64,000 bases of DNA from Rhytidiadelphus loreus (lineage: Eukaryota > Streptophyta > Bryopsida > Hypnales > Hylocomiaceae): assembly GCA_947034895.1 (NCBI GenBank), contig OX344762.1, positions 89,150,981 through 89,214,980 on the forward strand. Direction: 5' to 3'. The notes under the pieces are model-generated. The model worked only from the letters and a program-made list of their open reading frames with translations, was not told the origin of the DNA and searched no databases. Shown in pieces: positions 34,163-49,100 of the stretch (position 1 is the first letter of the stretch; each line of letters starts with the position of its first letter). Made by a program: the position numbers and the translations under genes.

Positions 34163-37100
34163 ATGGAGGTCACTCCAGACAAATTCGTGTGGCTGTTCCT
34201 AGTTGTGACCACTGTAGGGTGGCTCGTCTTCAAGTAAGTACCTGTCAGCCATCCGCTTCCTTTTGTATTTTTGTATCTGATTCGTTGCTACGTGTACGAA
34301 CCGAATTTTGAGGTAGGACTGGAACTAAAGCAAGGTCAGCTGCGTTTGCGCGAAATTTTGTTAGAGACCGTTATTGGAAGGCAAGGAGCTGTGCTGTGGG
34401 GGAGTTTTGTCCAGTTCTCCATCCTTATCTTTTGTCCAGTAAATGCAGTTGTTGTAGTGGATATTAGCTTGCATAATCCGTAAATCTTGAGAACGAGATT
34501 TCTATTCTTACTCTAACGCACTATCATTACCCTCATTGTCTACATTACCGCTTGTCAAGAAGAAGCTCGATGATCTGTTCTCATTTAAACCCAGCATGCT
34601 TTGCATCTTTGGGCGGAGCTATTGCAAAATTGAAATTTGATGTGTCCTACTTCCGATGGTTGGATTTTCTGTGAAATTGTAGCTGTGAGACTGCATTCTC
34701 AGTAGTCTGGTTTTACAACACCATTTTATTCACGCCGTTTATTCATCACTTGTTTGTATCTGCGAGAGAGAGGTCGCTAACTGTGTTTGGCTGCGGCGCA
34801 GCCTTTCGTAAGGATGAAATCGCTTTCGGTTTATGCCTGATGTTGGCTGATGTTGGCTGATGTTAGATATCGAATTCCTTTTGAAAGTGTGACGGCTTAA
34901 CTTTATCCAAGATAATTTCGGATGAGTTGATGATTGCCACGCATTAGTGTAAGAGGTTGTGACACAGTAATCATGTCCAGCTGTATTTAGGGTTGATTTA
35001 ATATTGTTGTAGTCTTAGTTCTGAAAGGGATTTGTGGCGTTTTCTGCAGTTTCACTGCCAAGCTGTTGGCATGGATAGCCAGCAGGGTTCTCGGTGCACG
35101 AGTAAGCTTTCGATTTGCAGGCTTCCAACGACTGAAAGATGTATCAATTCACTTCCAAAAGGTAAGCCAGGTGTATTCAAGCATTGTTGATTTTTCGCCG
35201 TTCGAAACGAGCGCCGAATTTTTTAGGATCATAATTAATGATATTTATGAAGAAGCAGGCCAAGGTGGTGATTGCCAACTATCAATATATGTGCAGGGGC
35301 CACTCGCGTCTTTGGCAATTGGAGAAGTGCGCTTCAGTTTTCGCAAGCAGCTTTCAGCGCTATTACGAGAGTACAAATTTCAGCTCTTTATTTCGGATGT
35401 GGAGATTGTCATGCAAAAAAATGTGGGGACAACTAAGAAAAGGTCCAAAAAATCTCGCAGCAATAGAAACCCTACATCCGAGCGCAGGAAATGGATTGTA
35501 ACCGCTAATTTATCAAAGTATCTGAAATTTTCAATTACGGAGCTAGTTCTGAAAGTTGCCGAGGTAAGGATTGTATTCATTCTGTTCATGATCCTGATTT
35601 TCGATGCTTGCTTATCAGGATTTTGTTTTCAGTTTGCTTATCTAAACGTGCGCTGTGTTTTCGATTCCAAGCTGTCTTTTTATTTAGTCATATGCTTCTC
35701 ATGGAAAATGCTTTACACTCTCCTTCCTCTCCCCCCACCCCACCCCTCCCACCCACCGTTTGTCGCTATGTTCCTGAATCCGAAATTATGGTGAGCAGAT
35801 CCCAAAATTGTCCTTGGAGATCAAGGACCTGGAGTTGGATTTGTTCAAACAGGAGGTAGCTTCCGCAGTACTGGGTTCAAAGTTGTCCATCAAGCCTTGT
35901 ACGATTTACCTTGGCGAAAGGAACCCAAGATGTGAAAGTTCTGGGGGCATGATTGGCTTTCGACAGCGCATTTTCTCGGTTGCTCGGACTCCTTCTGCAC
36001 CACTCATTGACGCCACTCCAAGTGTTCTCTTTCTTTTGGACCAGCTCAATGTATCCAGCTGCTTTGATCATGACGGGTATGCATAACGCCTTCTTTGGCT
36101 TTCAGAACTTTTATGTACCATTTATGACTTTCAGTGTGCATATCATCTACACTGTTTTCTCAAAACAATTTGTTTAACTTATACATACATTGTATTTCGC
36201 TTACTGGTATTTTCGATTATTGAACAGGTCTTCCCTTAAAAATCTTGTTTTGTTTAAGTGTAAATATTCAAGTTATCAATTCCAAGGTTCAGACCATGTC
36301 ACAGGCTCTTATTTTGATGCCGTTGTATTTGGGAATCTTTGGTGATACTTCTGCCTTGTGGTTTTGAATACCTGTTTGCAGGCAGAAATTGGTCTTTTTT
36401 AGTCTATTATTATTTGAATTAATTGTATAAATGCTTCGGTGATTCGCTTGTGTATCTTTTCTCTCAATAACGTAGGTACTGTCGAAGGAGCGATCTGGAA
36501 TTGTTACTAGTGTCGAATTTGGAAGACTAAACTTGTAATGAACGTACATGCCTCCTAGGGAAGCTGGAGTTATGGTTCAAAAGCTCGATGTAGTATGTGG
36601 CGATGTTTCAATCGACTTGAGCGAAGATTTGCTATTCGGAGAGGCAGGTCTTTTGAAAAGTCTCAGTACTTCATCAAGATCACGAAATTTGGGTGAGGCG
36701 CATGGGTTGCAAGTGACAGAGTCTTCGGTTCCCGAAGTTGGTCATCCGGCCCCAAGCTCAGAATTGGATGGTGCTTCTGCTCCTGCTGCTCCTGCTACTC
36801 TTGCTGTGAATGACGACTCTGAGTCCAGGCGTATTTCACCAACCTCAGAAGCTGGTGCGGCTGGTGTGAGCGCGACTACTACTACTGCTGAGACTCCACC
36901 GGAAGGGCGCGTTGTGAAAGTTCCTGAAGAGGTGGGTGTTACCCATCTGGTTACTGCAATTCAGCCTTCGTTAATAATATCTTGTGTCCTACTAGTCCAT
37001 GTCCAGATGTATGTGCTAATTTTCAGCCAGTATCTTTAATAATATATTTAAACATGTTTTTCTACATGTCCCTCAAAGCTCGAGTGAATGGCTACTGTGA

Positions 37101-40100
37101 TGTAGTGTTAGGGTCCTAACAGGTAATTGCAGTCAAACTAATAAGCCTTGTTGCTGCCGCAGAGGTGAAAAAAGATCCTTCCCTATTCCTTCTTGTGTCA
37201 AGCGTCAGAACACTACGCTATTTGTGCTCCTCGCTATCTGTAACTGTCTCTTGGGTGATGTCGCTGTGCGATCAAGATCTGCAGAGTTCTGTGGGTGCTT
37301 TTGACAGATTGCTTGGGTGTTTTACTGACCTGGACTTTTGTTTTTGAAGATTGGATTTATTCTGCCCAAGTTGACTCTTAAGTGCAGTTACAAGGAAGGA
37401 GTGCTAGAGAATGCGGTGACAGGGATTCAGATGAAGGGTAGAAGGGTTCAGCCTGCGGAACCATCCCGGGGCCTTAGTTCTGATCTGGATCTCCATATAG
37501 GATGTGGAGAAATAATGGTGAGTGCAATTTATAAGAGTTCATCACGCTCTTCCCGTTTTTGATATTAAATAGGATAGGTAGATCTGTTGTTAATTCTCAA
37601 AGAAACATTCGTGCCCAGTTTGATTTTCCACGTATATTGCTGTATGCAGTTACATTATTTCAAGCCAGTCAATTGGTGAGCATGCTGGGTATAATGATAT
37701 TTGTATTTATTTTGACGTAGGTCTTGCGGGAGAACAACCAATCCTTTCTTGAAATATTGAAGGTGGCAGTGTATGCATCTCTTGAATTTCCTGCTGAGGT
37801 GAGGCCTTAAATATGATGGTAGCCTGGGTTTGGGTTTCTCTAGCTACGTGGTGATTATTAATTTCGAAACTCCTCCAGGAGTTGAGCTTGCAATTATCTT
37901 CCATGGTATCATTAAAAACTGTTTTACGTAGATCAAATCGAGTCTGCGTTAGGAAGAATATCAACTCAGATATATTCCTGGGCTGCTTGCTATCTGTCTT
38001 GTTGCTAGGTGGTCAACCCACGAAGTTGGCAACGGAAACCCCTTCTTGGTACTTACTACTTTGTATTGAAATTTCAGAGCTATTTCTGTTAGGTTTGATT
38101 CTCACGTATGCTTGCTTGTACTTTTTCTGGTCCTCCCTTTAAGCTCTATGTAATTTTACATCTCATGTCCACCTCTCTTGTTAGTGAGTTATTTAACTAT
38201 TTCTAAGGAATGTCCTTGATCTATTTTCCATGAGCATCTACCTGAGTAAAATCCTCTGCTTGTTGCATTCAGTTTAGGAACAGGTACTTAGTCCCTGGTA
38301 TGTTTTCTTGATTTAGTTCTTGTCTGGAAATCATCCTAAGCAATGTATATAATTCACCAGTCGCAGTGTTATTTCTTGGATGCAGACCAGCAGGCCTGTG
38401 CAGGTGCAGGCAGATGTGGAGTTAGGAGGGACGCAATGCAATTTAATGACAGCTTGCTTAGATTGCTGGCTGAAATTGGCAATGCGCGTTTTGAAGAAAC
38501 CAAGCAATCAAGCTTTAGCTGAGAAACCTATCCCGAGACCAGTAACTCTGAAGAAGGAAAAGAGAAAGTTGATATGGGGTTGTACTTTTTCTGCACCAGA
38601 CCTGACATTACTTGCTTACAGCCTCGACGGCATGCCACTCTACAATGTAGGTTTTTCCTACTTTTTGACCTTTTTGTGGATGTTGAAAGAATCGTAGCGA
38701 GGTATTTCTTAATGTCCTAACTATCCTACTTATTTTCTTTGGCATGATTTCTAGGTCAGATGTAATTCCTTGACTTCTGCAGTGTTTATTTTTTACCTTA
38801 ACACAGCGTACAGAATCTGCTGTGAGTTTTGTAGCTATTCAGATATACATGACTAATGTATAGTAGTTTTTATTTATTTCTTACACAAATCTTGCCGATA
38901 TTTCGATGTGTGCATTTTTCAACCTGTAAAAAATATTCTAGGCATGACAATTAGCTTACTCTACGGTTATTTTTGGAGTTATGAAGAGGATATTGCATGT
39001 AACGAAGATCCAAGAAGTGTCGTATACCTTGATTAAATTAGATGCCGTAGAAATGGTGGATAATTGATCTTCAAATGCCCAGTGCGACTGGCCATAAGTT
39101 TGCTCAGATGCTTCTTTTTGTGCTTTGTTTACTATGCAGGTAAGCGCACAAACTTCACATGTGTTTTTGAGCTCAGGATCAGGCAACGGGTTGACTGTTC
39201 ATGGAGAGATGGGAGAGTGTGTGTTCGGTATGGCTGAGGAAGCTGATGGTTCCTCGAAAGATTTTGTATCTGGAGGCGAATCTTGTAGAGGTTGTCTAAT
39301 GCGTGTTTCACGTGTGGTAGTTGAATGGGGAGTCCTTGACTTAGAATCAGTGGAAGATAATCCTTCGGAGAAGGTTCGAACTTTAGTCCTTGAAGTTCAT
39401 GGAAGCGGAATCTATTTTAGTATAAGTCGTGTGAGGTCCATTCTATCCACATACATGGTGATGGAGAGGTATTTCAAATCTTTAGCCACTAGTGAAAGGC
39501 CCAAGAGTGCAACCAGCAGCAGGTCCAAGAGCAAAAGACCGGGATTAAGAAGAATTATATTACGTCTCGAAGGTTTTCTTATTCAGTTGACAGGTTCCCT
39601 GCATGCGGAGGATATGAGCGTGCCAGACCCAAAGAAAGTAAATTATGGCTCTCAAGGTGGGGAAGTTATTGTGACCAAAATGGAAGATGGTTCTCTGCGT
39701 ACAGCCTCAATATTTGTTGCGCGTGGGAATAGTCTTAGAAGTAAATACAAGGCTGGTCTAGAACTAACACACTTTAGTTTGCGCTTCGAGAAGGAGACCA
39801 AGGGTGTCAATATTAAAGTTGAACGCGGTAGCCTCGTCTATCATGAGCTTGATAGTAGAGATAAAGTTCTTGCTGAAACCACTGCATTTAACATTCAGAG
39901 TGGGGAAGTTCTTTACCAGCCAGAAGCACCCGGTTCCGGAAAAGGCAACTGTGTTCTAGTCAGTATGAACGATATTACGGCAAGGTGGGAACCTGACCTG
40001 CATTTGTTCTTTCATGAAGTCGGGCTTCAAACGAAGAGACTACTAGACTGGCGCAAGTCCTTCCGAAGCAATCTCAGTATTGCACAGGATAATCCAAGAA

Positions 40101-43100
40101 AAGCCCTTAGTGTTGGAAGGACGAGTGAACGGCGTGGAAACAAATCTGAGGTGGCCATTGACATTGAAGGTTTGATATTCACGGTTGAGATTGGTGATGG
40201 GGCGGAGGTGGAAATACAGGTCCAGTCAGTATTCTCAGAAGATGCTCAAATAGGTGTACTTGCTGAACACACCAAGTTATTTCTTAACAATGCTCTGCTT
40301 TTAAGCAGTGATCGCTTGCAAATATCTCGGATACCTTATGTGCCAGAACTTGCAAATAAAAATGCTTGCGAAACTGATGCTGTGAAGAATAGTGGTGGAG
40401 TCGGGGATATCCAGTACTGGGATTGTGTAGTTCAAGCAAGTGGTACCCGCATACTTATGCCGTTTCGGCTTCCATTAAGGGGAATCGAAGATGCATATGA
40501 GGACATGTGGAGGGCCTTGAAACTAGCCATGGCTGCTCAGAAGCTTAGAGTTGGAGCAGGTTTGCCAGTCCCTGTAGATAATAAACCAAAGAAGAATAAA
40601 TCCTCTGAGATGAGGGCAATACACTTGGTGATGCGAGACATTGTAGCGGAGATCGAGGAGGAGCCTATTCAAGGTTGGTTTGATGAGCATCATCGTCTTT
40701 TGAGTGAGCAGGTGTGTGAGTTCATAGTTAGAGAGCAGCTCTTGGATGGAAGTGTTGCTCAGGCACGTAGTAAAAGTGGACATAGGCATTCGCATTCAGA
40801 AGGAGAGGAACCTGAAAAGAACAACAGTGCCCTTCACAAGCTTGTGGAAACGGGTTTATCTGACTATGAGGTGGTTAAACAAGAAAAAGATAAACTCTAC
40901 AATCAAACTTTTGAAGCATATCGCAAAGCTTGTGAAAAGCTTGCTCTAGAGGAATGTACAGGGGAGGCCAATGCTGGGTTACAGGCAGGTTTTAAACCGA
41001 GCTCAACTCGTCGTTCCTTGGCGTCTATTTCCACCAGTACCTTGGAAGTCGTGCTTACCAAAATTGAAGGAGGCCGGGAGGGTATGATTGAAATTGTTCG
41101 CAAGCTCGATTGTGTAGAGTCAAATGCTCCCTTTTCGAGAGTAATGGGTCGAAAGCTACTGGTCCATGCATCAAACCTCATAGTCCGCATTCGGGACTAC
41201 ACATTTCCTTTATTGTCTGCTGATCGTGGCCAGTGTGAAGGAAAAGTTGTTCTCGCACAGCAGGTAATCCTACCCCTTCTACTACCTTCCACGACCTCCT
41301 TTTGAAATTTTTCTTGGTATTCATGGTGTAATGTGAAGGAATAGAAAGCCGTTCCATTAGTTCATATTGGGAATGGCAAATTCAGCTGTTTGAGATTATG
41401 CTGTACTATGTCTGCCTTGCGGTGTGGTCTGTGTAAACTGCAGAGAAGTGGAATCAGGACATAGTTATGCAGGCATTCAGATTCTTGACTATTATCTCAT
41501 ATGCTTAACCTATGGTTGTGTCTTTTATGGACTTCCAATATTTGGTGCTGAATGTGACTGCAGGCTACAGTATTTCCACCCCAAGTGCAGCAAGATGTGT
41601 ACCTGGGACGGTGGCGACGAGTAACGGTGAATCGTTCCATAAGTGGCTCAACCCCCGCCTTAAAATTCTACTCTGATCTCCCTATTGAGCTGGACACAGC
41701 GAAAGTCAGCTACGGCGTAGGCTATGAACCAGCCATTGCAGATGTGAGCTGGGCCTTCTCAGTCGCTCTGCGAAGAACAGATATTAGTGTTCACAGGCAT
41801 AAGTGGTTCGAGGAGATTCCTTTGCCTCCGCCACCTGTGAAGAAGGAACGAAGTCTACCCTGGTGGGATGATATGCGGTACTATATACACGGGAAGAACA
41901 GTGTGAATGCAACCAATTTTGAATGGACATTTCCAGCGACGACAGATCCATATGAAGAGAGCAATTATATGCGTCTAGTTGCAAAGACTATGGAAATCAC
42001 GCAATCAGAAGGATCTGTTGTGTTTAATGGAAAAGACTTTGGTCTCCTTGTTACAAGCCTGGAGACACTGGCGAAAGGTTTGGACTCTTCAATTCACAAC
42101 CAAAAGCAACCTGTATTTCTTAGTACACCAATATTCCAGTTAGAGATAACCATGGACTGGGATTGTGAATCTGGGAGTCCACTCAACCATTACTTACACG
42201 CATTTCCAAATGAAATGAAGCTGCGTGATCTAGTGTATGATCCATTCCGCTCAACTTCTTTCTCTTTAGGGTTAAATTTTAGTTTTAAGGCAGATTCCGA
42301 GGAGTCGAATGAAGACGTGAATAATTTGAGTGAAGAGCAGAAAGGTCGGAAACCTCATCCGAAGAACTCCATATGGCGTCTTCTACGGGGCTCTGGTTCA
42401 CCATCTGTTCATGAGAAATTAGATGATACTCTAGATCTAGTTCCAACGATGAACCTGGGTGCTCATGACCTGACTTGGATCTTCAAGTGGTGGAGTCTTT
42501 TCTACTTGCCCCCACATAAGTTACGATCTTTTGCTAGATTTTTTAGATTTAATACGCCTCGTGTTCCGCGTTCTGGAAATCTGTCTCTGGACAAGGTTCT
42601 CACGGAATTCATGCTGAGGGTGGATTCATCCCCGGCGTGCATAAAGCACTACTCGCTTATGGATGATGATCCGGCGGAGGGGTTGACCTTCTTGATGCAG
42701 AAGCTCAAATATGAGATGTGTTACAGTCGGGGCCGTGGCCAGTTTACGATAGACACGGTGCGTGACCCCTTGGAACTGGTTTATCAAGGACTGGATATAA
42801 ATGTGATGGTAGCTGAGCTGCACCAGCGTTCCTCGCCTACTCCCGCAGATGATAATATATCCGTTGAAGAATTGCAAAAATCTGATAAAGTGAAACAACT
42901 TCTGGGGCTGCCGGAAGGTAATGCGAATGAAGTCCCTATGGACCCGGCCACCAGCAGTGGACTTGGTTTCCTATTGAGTACCGATTGTTTTACAATTCGC
43001 AAACAATCTCCCAAGGCGGACCAAGCTCGCCTTTCTGTCTGGCAAGAAGCAACTAGACGACATCATCGTGTGAAAGCGATGCGACGTACATCTGTGGAGC

Positions 43101-46100
43101 ATGGGAGTGAAAGTGATTTACGCTCGGATCCTAGTGACGATGATGGTTTTAGTGTTGTGCTGGCTGATAATTGCTTACGCGTTTCCCTATACGGGCTCAA
43201 GCTTCTCTGGAACATTGCGAACCGGGATGCTGTGTGGGCTTGGGTGGGAGAACTAGGTCATGCCTTTGAGCACCCTAAGCCTTCTCCCTCCAGGCAATAT
43301 GCCCAGCGTAAGAGAATGGAGGAGCAACAGAAGATTGATAAAGATGAGGTAGAGAAGGAAGAATTCGTTGATGCTCAATCTGTATCACTGCAGAAAGGTT
43401 CCTCCAGCGTTCCTTCTTCTCCTTCTCGATTCTCGGCTCATTCTTCTACTGCTTTGGGGAAGGTGGAGAATGCGTCGACTCACGCAAATGGTACGCACGA
43501 TCTTGCATATACAATTCGATTGCTTTCTAGTGAACTGTCTCGGAGTATAGCTTACAATTCTGGGAGGTGTGAGATTAATAGTCTTAGATTGGGCTACATT
43601 TTTTTATATTTGAGATGTGCAACATCTGTCTTGCAGTTCTTCTTCATTATACATTTTAATGGTTTGAGATCATGTGTGCTAATAACTGCTTTGTGAGGAA
43701 CTCCGCAGCCTTAGAGATGACGGAAGATGTTGAAGAAGACGGTGAAGGCACCATGCACTTCATGGTTAACGTCGTTCAGCCTCAATTCAATCTTGACTCA
43801 GAAGAAGCCAATGTCTGTAATTTTCCTGCGCTGTTTTTCTATCATTCCTGTTACTGTTCCATTGGTTACAAGTCCATTTTTCCCTGGGCAACGGATTTTG
43901 TTTATTTTCTCCCCTCTTCTATAAACTCGTTCTTGTTTGTTCAGATTAATTAATACATAATAGTGCATGGAGCCGATTATGACTAATTCTGATTTAGTTT
44001 TTGGCGTCTGAACTCAGCACTAGTTATGTGCACCCATCAGTGTACTACGTTATTAATTTTCATTGTGTCGTCAGTCGGGGAGTGTGGCTGGAATGTCTGA
44101 GCAATGCTGGTTATTTTTTTCCTTGCGAAGGTCTATTCACTCTTCTAATTGAGAACATTATTCATGCAGGGACGGCTGTTACTAGCAGCGAGAAGTGGAC
44201 GTATATTAGCCCGTTCATTTCATTTCATTAAAGTACTCGGTGGTGAGGCACTAGGGCACGTGGGATCAGGTAGAACATCTACACAATCAAGTGGATCTCC
44301 TATGATAGCATGGAAGCGTCGGGAACTTTCGGTCATTTTAAAACATGTTCAGGCCCATATAGCACCCACAGACGTTGATCCTGGTGCTGGACTACAGTGG
44401 CTACCCAGAATCCCAACCGGTGCCCCCAAGATAAAGCGAACCGGAACCCTTCTTGAGCAAGTTTTTATGCCCTGTACCATGTACTTTCAGTATATCCGTC
44501 AGAAGGGTGGCACCACGGATAGCAAGGTAGTAGTACTTATCCCGACGCTCATAATATGCTCTGCACCGTGCTTCAGGGTATTTTGTCCTGGAGCATTGTG
44601 ACGGTAATTTACGAATTATCTGCGTTGATTATTATATTCTATTTGAATTTTATAATTTTTCACTTTATCTGAGAAAAACATAATTGTCTTTTACCATTAA
44701 GCTGAAAATTATTATATCTTTATCTTATCGCTGGTCTGCCCATCGTTCCTTCGTCTGACTTCAACTTTATTCATTGCGTATTAACCACCGTTTATTGAAA
44801 TTATCCTCATTGTATAGCAATATTAAATATTCATCCGGGCTGATATATATGTTCGATGTATTTGCTGTGCAGGTGAAGCCTCTAAAGGAGCTCTCGTTCA
44901 ACTCCCCGAATATTACTGCAACTATGACATCTCGACAATTTCAGATCATGGTGGCTGTCATCAGCAATCTGCTTCTTGCTAGGCTTCCAAAGTGAGTCTC
45001 TTCACTGGGACCTAGTGTTTTGTTGAGCATCTTCTATATGTATCTGAAACAATTGATTGCCTTAAAATACGTCACACGGTGAATGGTGATTAGAATTATG
45101 TGCACATGACCGTTACTGAATTTGCATGGCTTCACTTCTCAGGGCAACTGGAGGTATTGTTTTCTCAACGTGTAACTTGCATGTTTTGGATATTATCCAA
45201 TTATGGACTATGAAAAATCCGTAGTAGAATCAAATTAGAGGTCCATCTGAATAGATCTTAACATTCTACAAGGGTTCATGTGACCTGGTCTTATAAGATA
45301 ATGTAACTACGTTTTTAATATTAAACAGAAGCATTGCGTAGATTTCGGAGCATTTTAACGGATATTAAATTTTCTATGTACGGGATATTTCGAACAGACC
45401 GAGAAAGAACAGACACTACCAAGAAGAAGGAGAGGAGGAAGAGGCGGATGAAGTGGTTCCGGATGGAATAGAGGAAGTAGAGCTGGCCCGTATAAGGCTG
45501 GAGCAGGCTCAACGCGAATGTCGTCTCCTCTCTCGAGATCTTCGCACCCTTCGTCATCACGGGCTGTATGACGATTTAAGTTCCTTCAATTCTTCCCCGT
45601 CAGACGACGACTTTCTCTGGATGATTTCCAGTCCAAGATCCATCTTGGTAAGTTGGGTAGTAGGATATGGCAGAATTTTGAGTCAAATATGCCCTAGACC
45701 ATAAACTTTTGAAGATTCCTTTGTTTCAAATATTTAACTGCCGTTCGTAGTTTTTTAGAAATAGCGAGGTTAACATATTTTAATGATAACATAATTTGTT
45801 AGATAGCTGTTATGTACATTATATGAGATGACCAAATGGATGCTATTTTGGAAACAGGCTCGCAGGTTAGAGGAAGGTGAGTTTGCTGTGAGAACCAATG
45901 CCATTAGAGCAGAGAGGAAAACACTGCGAAAAGCTCTTCAGGGAGCTGCTCAGCGACAGTTAATGGCGAAAGAAAAGAACAAGACTCCTTCAGCAGCTAT
46001 GCGTATCTCTTGGGTCTTCACCAAGCTTGTCTGGAGCATGCTTTGTGACGGTGAATCCTTCGCTGAGGCCGAGATTAAAAGCATGGTGTGTTGTCTCTCT

Positions 46101-49100
46101 CTTAATCATGGTTTAGGGTTATAGTTCCGAATTAGACCGGCCTACTTTTGGGGGTTCATTTTGTGCAATTGTACCGACATGACTGTTCTTGGACCACACT
46201 TTACTGATTCTATGTGTGGATTGTGACATGAGTATGAACCTTATATGTGAATTAAGTCTTCGGGATGATGGACTGATGAGTATCATCTCATTAGAGCTCT
46301 GTTGTGAATTTAGCATGTCGTTGAGCTTATCCAGACTTTGTAATTTATTTGCAGAAATTGAACGTCGATCGAGACTTCAAAGACATTGGAGTAGCAGAAT
46401 TCACAGTAAAGTCCTTTGAAGTGAGAAACTTGTTGCCCAATGCAAAGTCAAAAACAGTGCTTGCTGCTTGGAATCCAAAAGAGCGTGGAAGGTTGATTCT
46501 CCTGCCATGGCTTGATCACTGACTTGTTTATTAAGTGGGCTGGAGCAGTTTTGTTTCTGTTTTGTTGATGTGCTTCCGATTTTACTTCATCGTTCTTTGA
46601 TGTTGATTAATTGGGATAATGATATTGATTTTCACTTGCATTTACTGATAAAAAGTTCAATTCTTTGCAGAGATACCATGCTTCGCGTTGATGCAAAGCA
46701 GAGTGCCCCGAAGGATGGGAGATCCCCCTTGGAATGTTTTGAAGTGAGTTACTGAACCACTCAGTGGACTATCATGCTACCGCTCGTTAATATGCTAGCT
46801 TGGTCGAATGATTTCATACGTGACTAGCAACAGACTCAAATCTTAGTTTGAACTTCTGGGATTAATACTAGGATTAGGTGTTTGGTTTGAATCAGTGCCT
46901 AACATTCGTCAATTTCTTTTACAGGTTAGTATATATCCTTTACGTATTTACTTAACGGAGACTATGTATAGAAAGTTATGGGATTATCTTTTCCCGGGTG
47001 ATGAGCAAGACGTCAAACGCCAGGTTTGTATTTGCTTGACTCCTTGCATTCAAATCGTTAATTTGGCATGTGGGTCCTGTCAAAGTATCTCAGTTACTCG
47101 TGCCCCTGTTTGTCACTATTTTTCTCATCTTACTATTCATTAGAGCTCCTAGATGCATTCCAGACCAACTCGCACAGATATTCATGATAACTGTGTGACG
47201 ATACTTCCTGTTGTTAGAAATATCAATTTTCAAATAGAAATTGAGAAGGAAGATGCCGACAACGATGTGCAGGGCTACCCAATGATTTGTGCGTGTCTGG
47301 ATTGCCTGCATCTTATTGTCTACGGGCATAATTGAATGCATTATTATTGTGGGGTGCCCCTCAAACTGTTGGTTCCTTAGTTGTTGGCTTATTTAGTTCA
47401 TATTTTGTGACGTACAGACTTCACAAGAGGTTTGGAAAGTATCAACTGCTGTAGCAGCGAAGCGAGGGAGAACTCGAGGCAGTACCCCACTCGATCGCAG
47501 CAGCTGGGATTCCACTATTAATTCTTCACGTAGCGGTCTGTTAGGTCCGGGGTTGCCTCTTGCCCCGCATGCGCTAAATGGTCTTCTACCTGATACACAG
47601 CCTCGTGTTGACTTGCCAACAAGTGCTCAACCTTCAGAGGTACCTTTTCATGCTTGCAGGTTCAAAGTATTGACTCTCATTTCATTGTCAATTTTGAGAT
47701 TATTTTGTTTTTTTCCTGTTTTTCCTCCATTTTTTCCTCGTTTTTCAATTCGATGTTTCCTGTGGACCTAATACCCTTGTAAGATGCTTGGTTTCCTACG
47801 TTACTTCTATAAATTACCTCTATAAAAATCTAATTTATATGTCTCTCCCATTCACTCCAAGTCTATTGGTATGTCAAGAATATTTGCTTATCTACCTCTG
47901 CAATGATCTGATGTTTTCAATTTTTGTGATTCAAGCATATTTATCCAGTCAATGAATGTCCAGTCTTCAAGAACCTTACACAACGATGGATCGACTAACG
48001 AAGATGCTCAGATTGGTGGAGAGCTCTCTCTGTCCTATGTAGAGCAAATCTGAACCCAAGGAATTTTGAAGAGTTATCATAAATTGTTAATGATTCTGTA
48101 GTCTGTCGGATAACTTTTGTCATCTGAAGTCTGATTTTTTAAGTAAAATATTCTATTGCTTTGCAGAATCCACGAAAGGTGAATACTGCAATCAGCATTG
48201 AGCAGAGCCAAAGTTTGTCCTTGGATCGAACTGAAGAAGCTGAAGTTGAAATGGTAAGCGAAGACGTCATAGTAAAGACCAGTAAACACGGGTCTTCAGT
48301 GCGCACTACCGTGTCTATTACCTCACGCCAGGATGTACTGACCACAGGAGTAATTTTGTCAAATGACCCCAGCACTACTGATAACGGTGGGTCTTTAAGA
48401 AATAGGGATCGAAAAGTTAGCAAGACAGTCAAATCCACAGTTGTGGAGGAGAAAAAGGACCCAAAAAAAAAGACAAGTATGATGGAGTTCCACAACATCA
48501 AGATCAGTCAGGTAAGTTCCTGTTCTATGATAGTACTTCTGTTCGTAGAAATCCACTATTATTCTTCACATATTTACATGTTATGCTGTAGTCGTCACCT
48601 TGTTCTGGTTTTCCCTTAGCAGAGCCCAGCTTTACAGACTCTGATTAATCTGCTTAACTAGAAAGTGGTCACTCAAACTGTTAAGTTATTTGGGTGGATC
48701 TGCCTATTCTTATAAGGTGTACCTGTATTAAGGGTGTTGTTAGATTTTGGTTCGATCGAATATCTGATGGAATATGTACTTTGCAGGTGGAGCTACTGGT
48801 GACATATGAAGGATCGAGGTTTGCTGTAAGCGACCTTCGTCTTCTCATGGACACATTCTTGCTAGTAGAGCTCTCTGGCAGTTGGCGTCGTCTCTTCTCC
48901 AAGGTTAAGAAGCACATCATTTGGAGTGTTCTCAAGTCCGTTACTGGCATGCAGGTACGTGGGTTGAATTCGACACATTACATATAATATTTTACTATGT
49001 GACATAGATCTTAATTCTGTCGTTGGTTCCAATTCTCTTCCTCTCTCAGCTGCTTACTTTACTGACACGAAGGCGTTGCTTAGATATCATTTGCCTTCAT

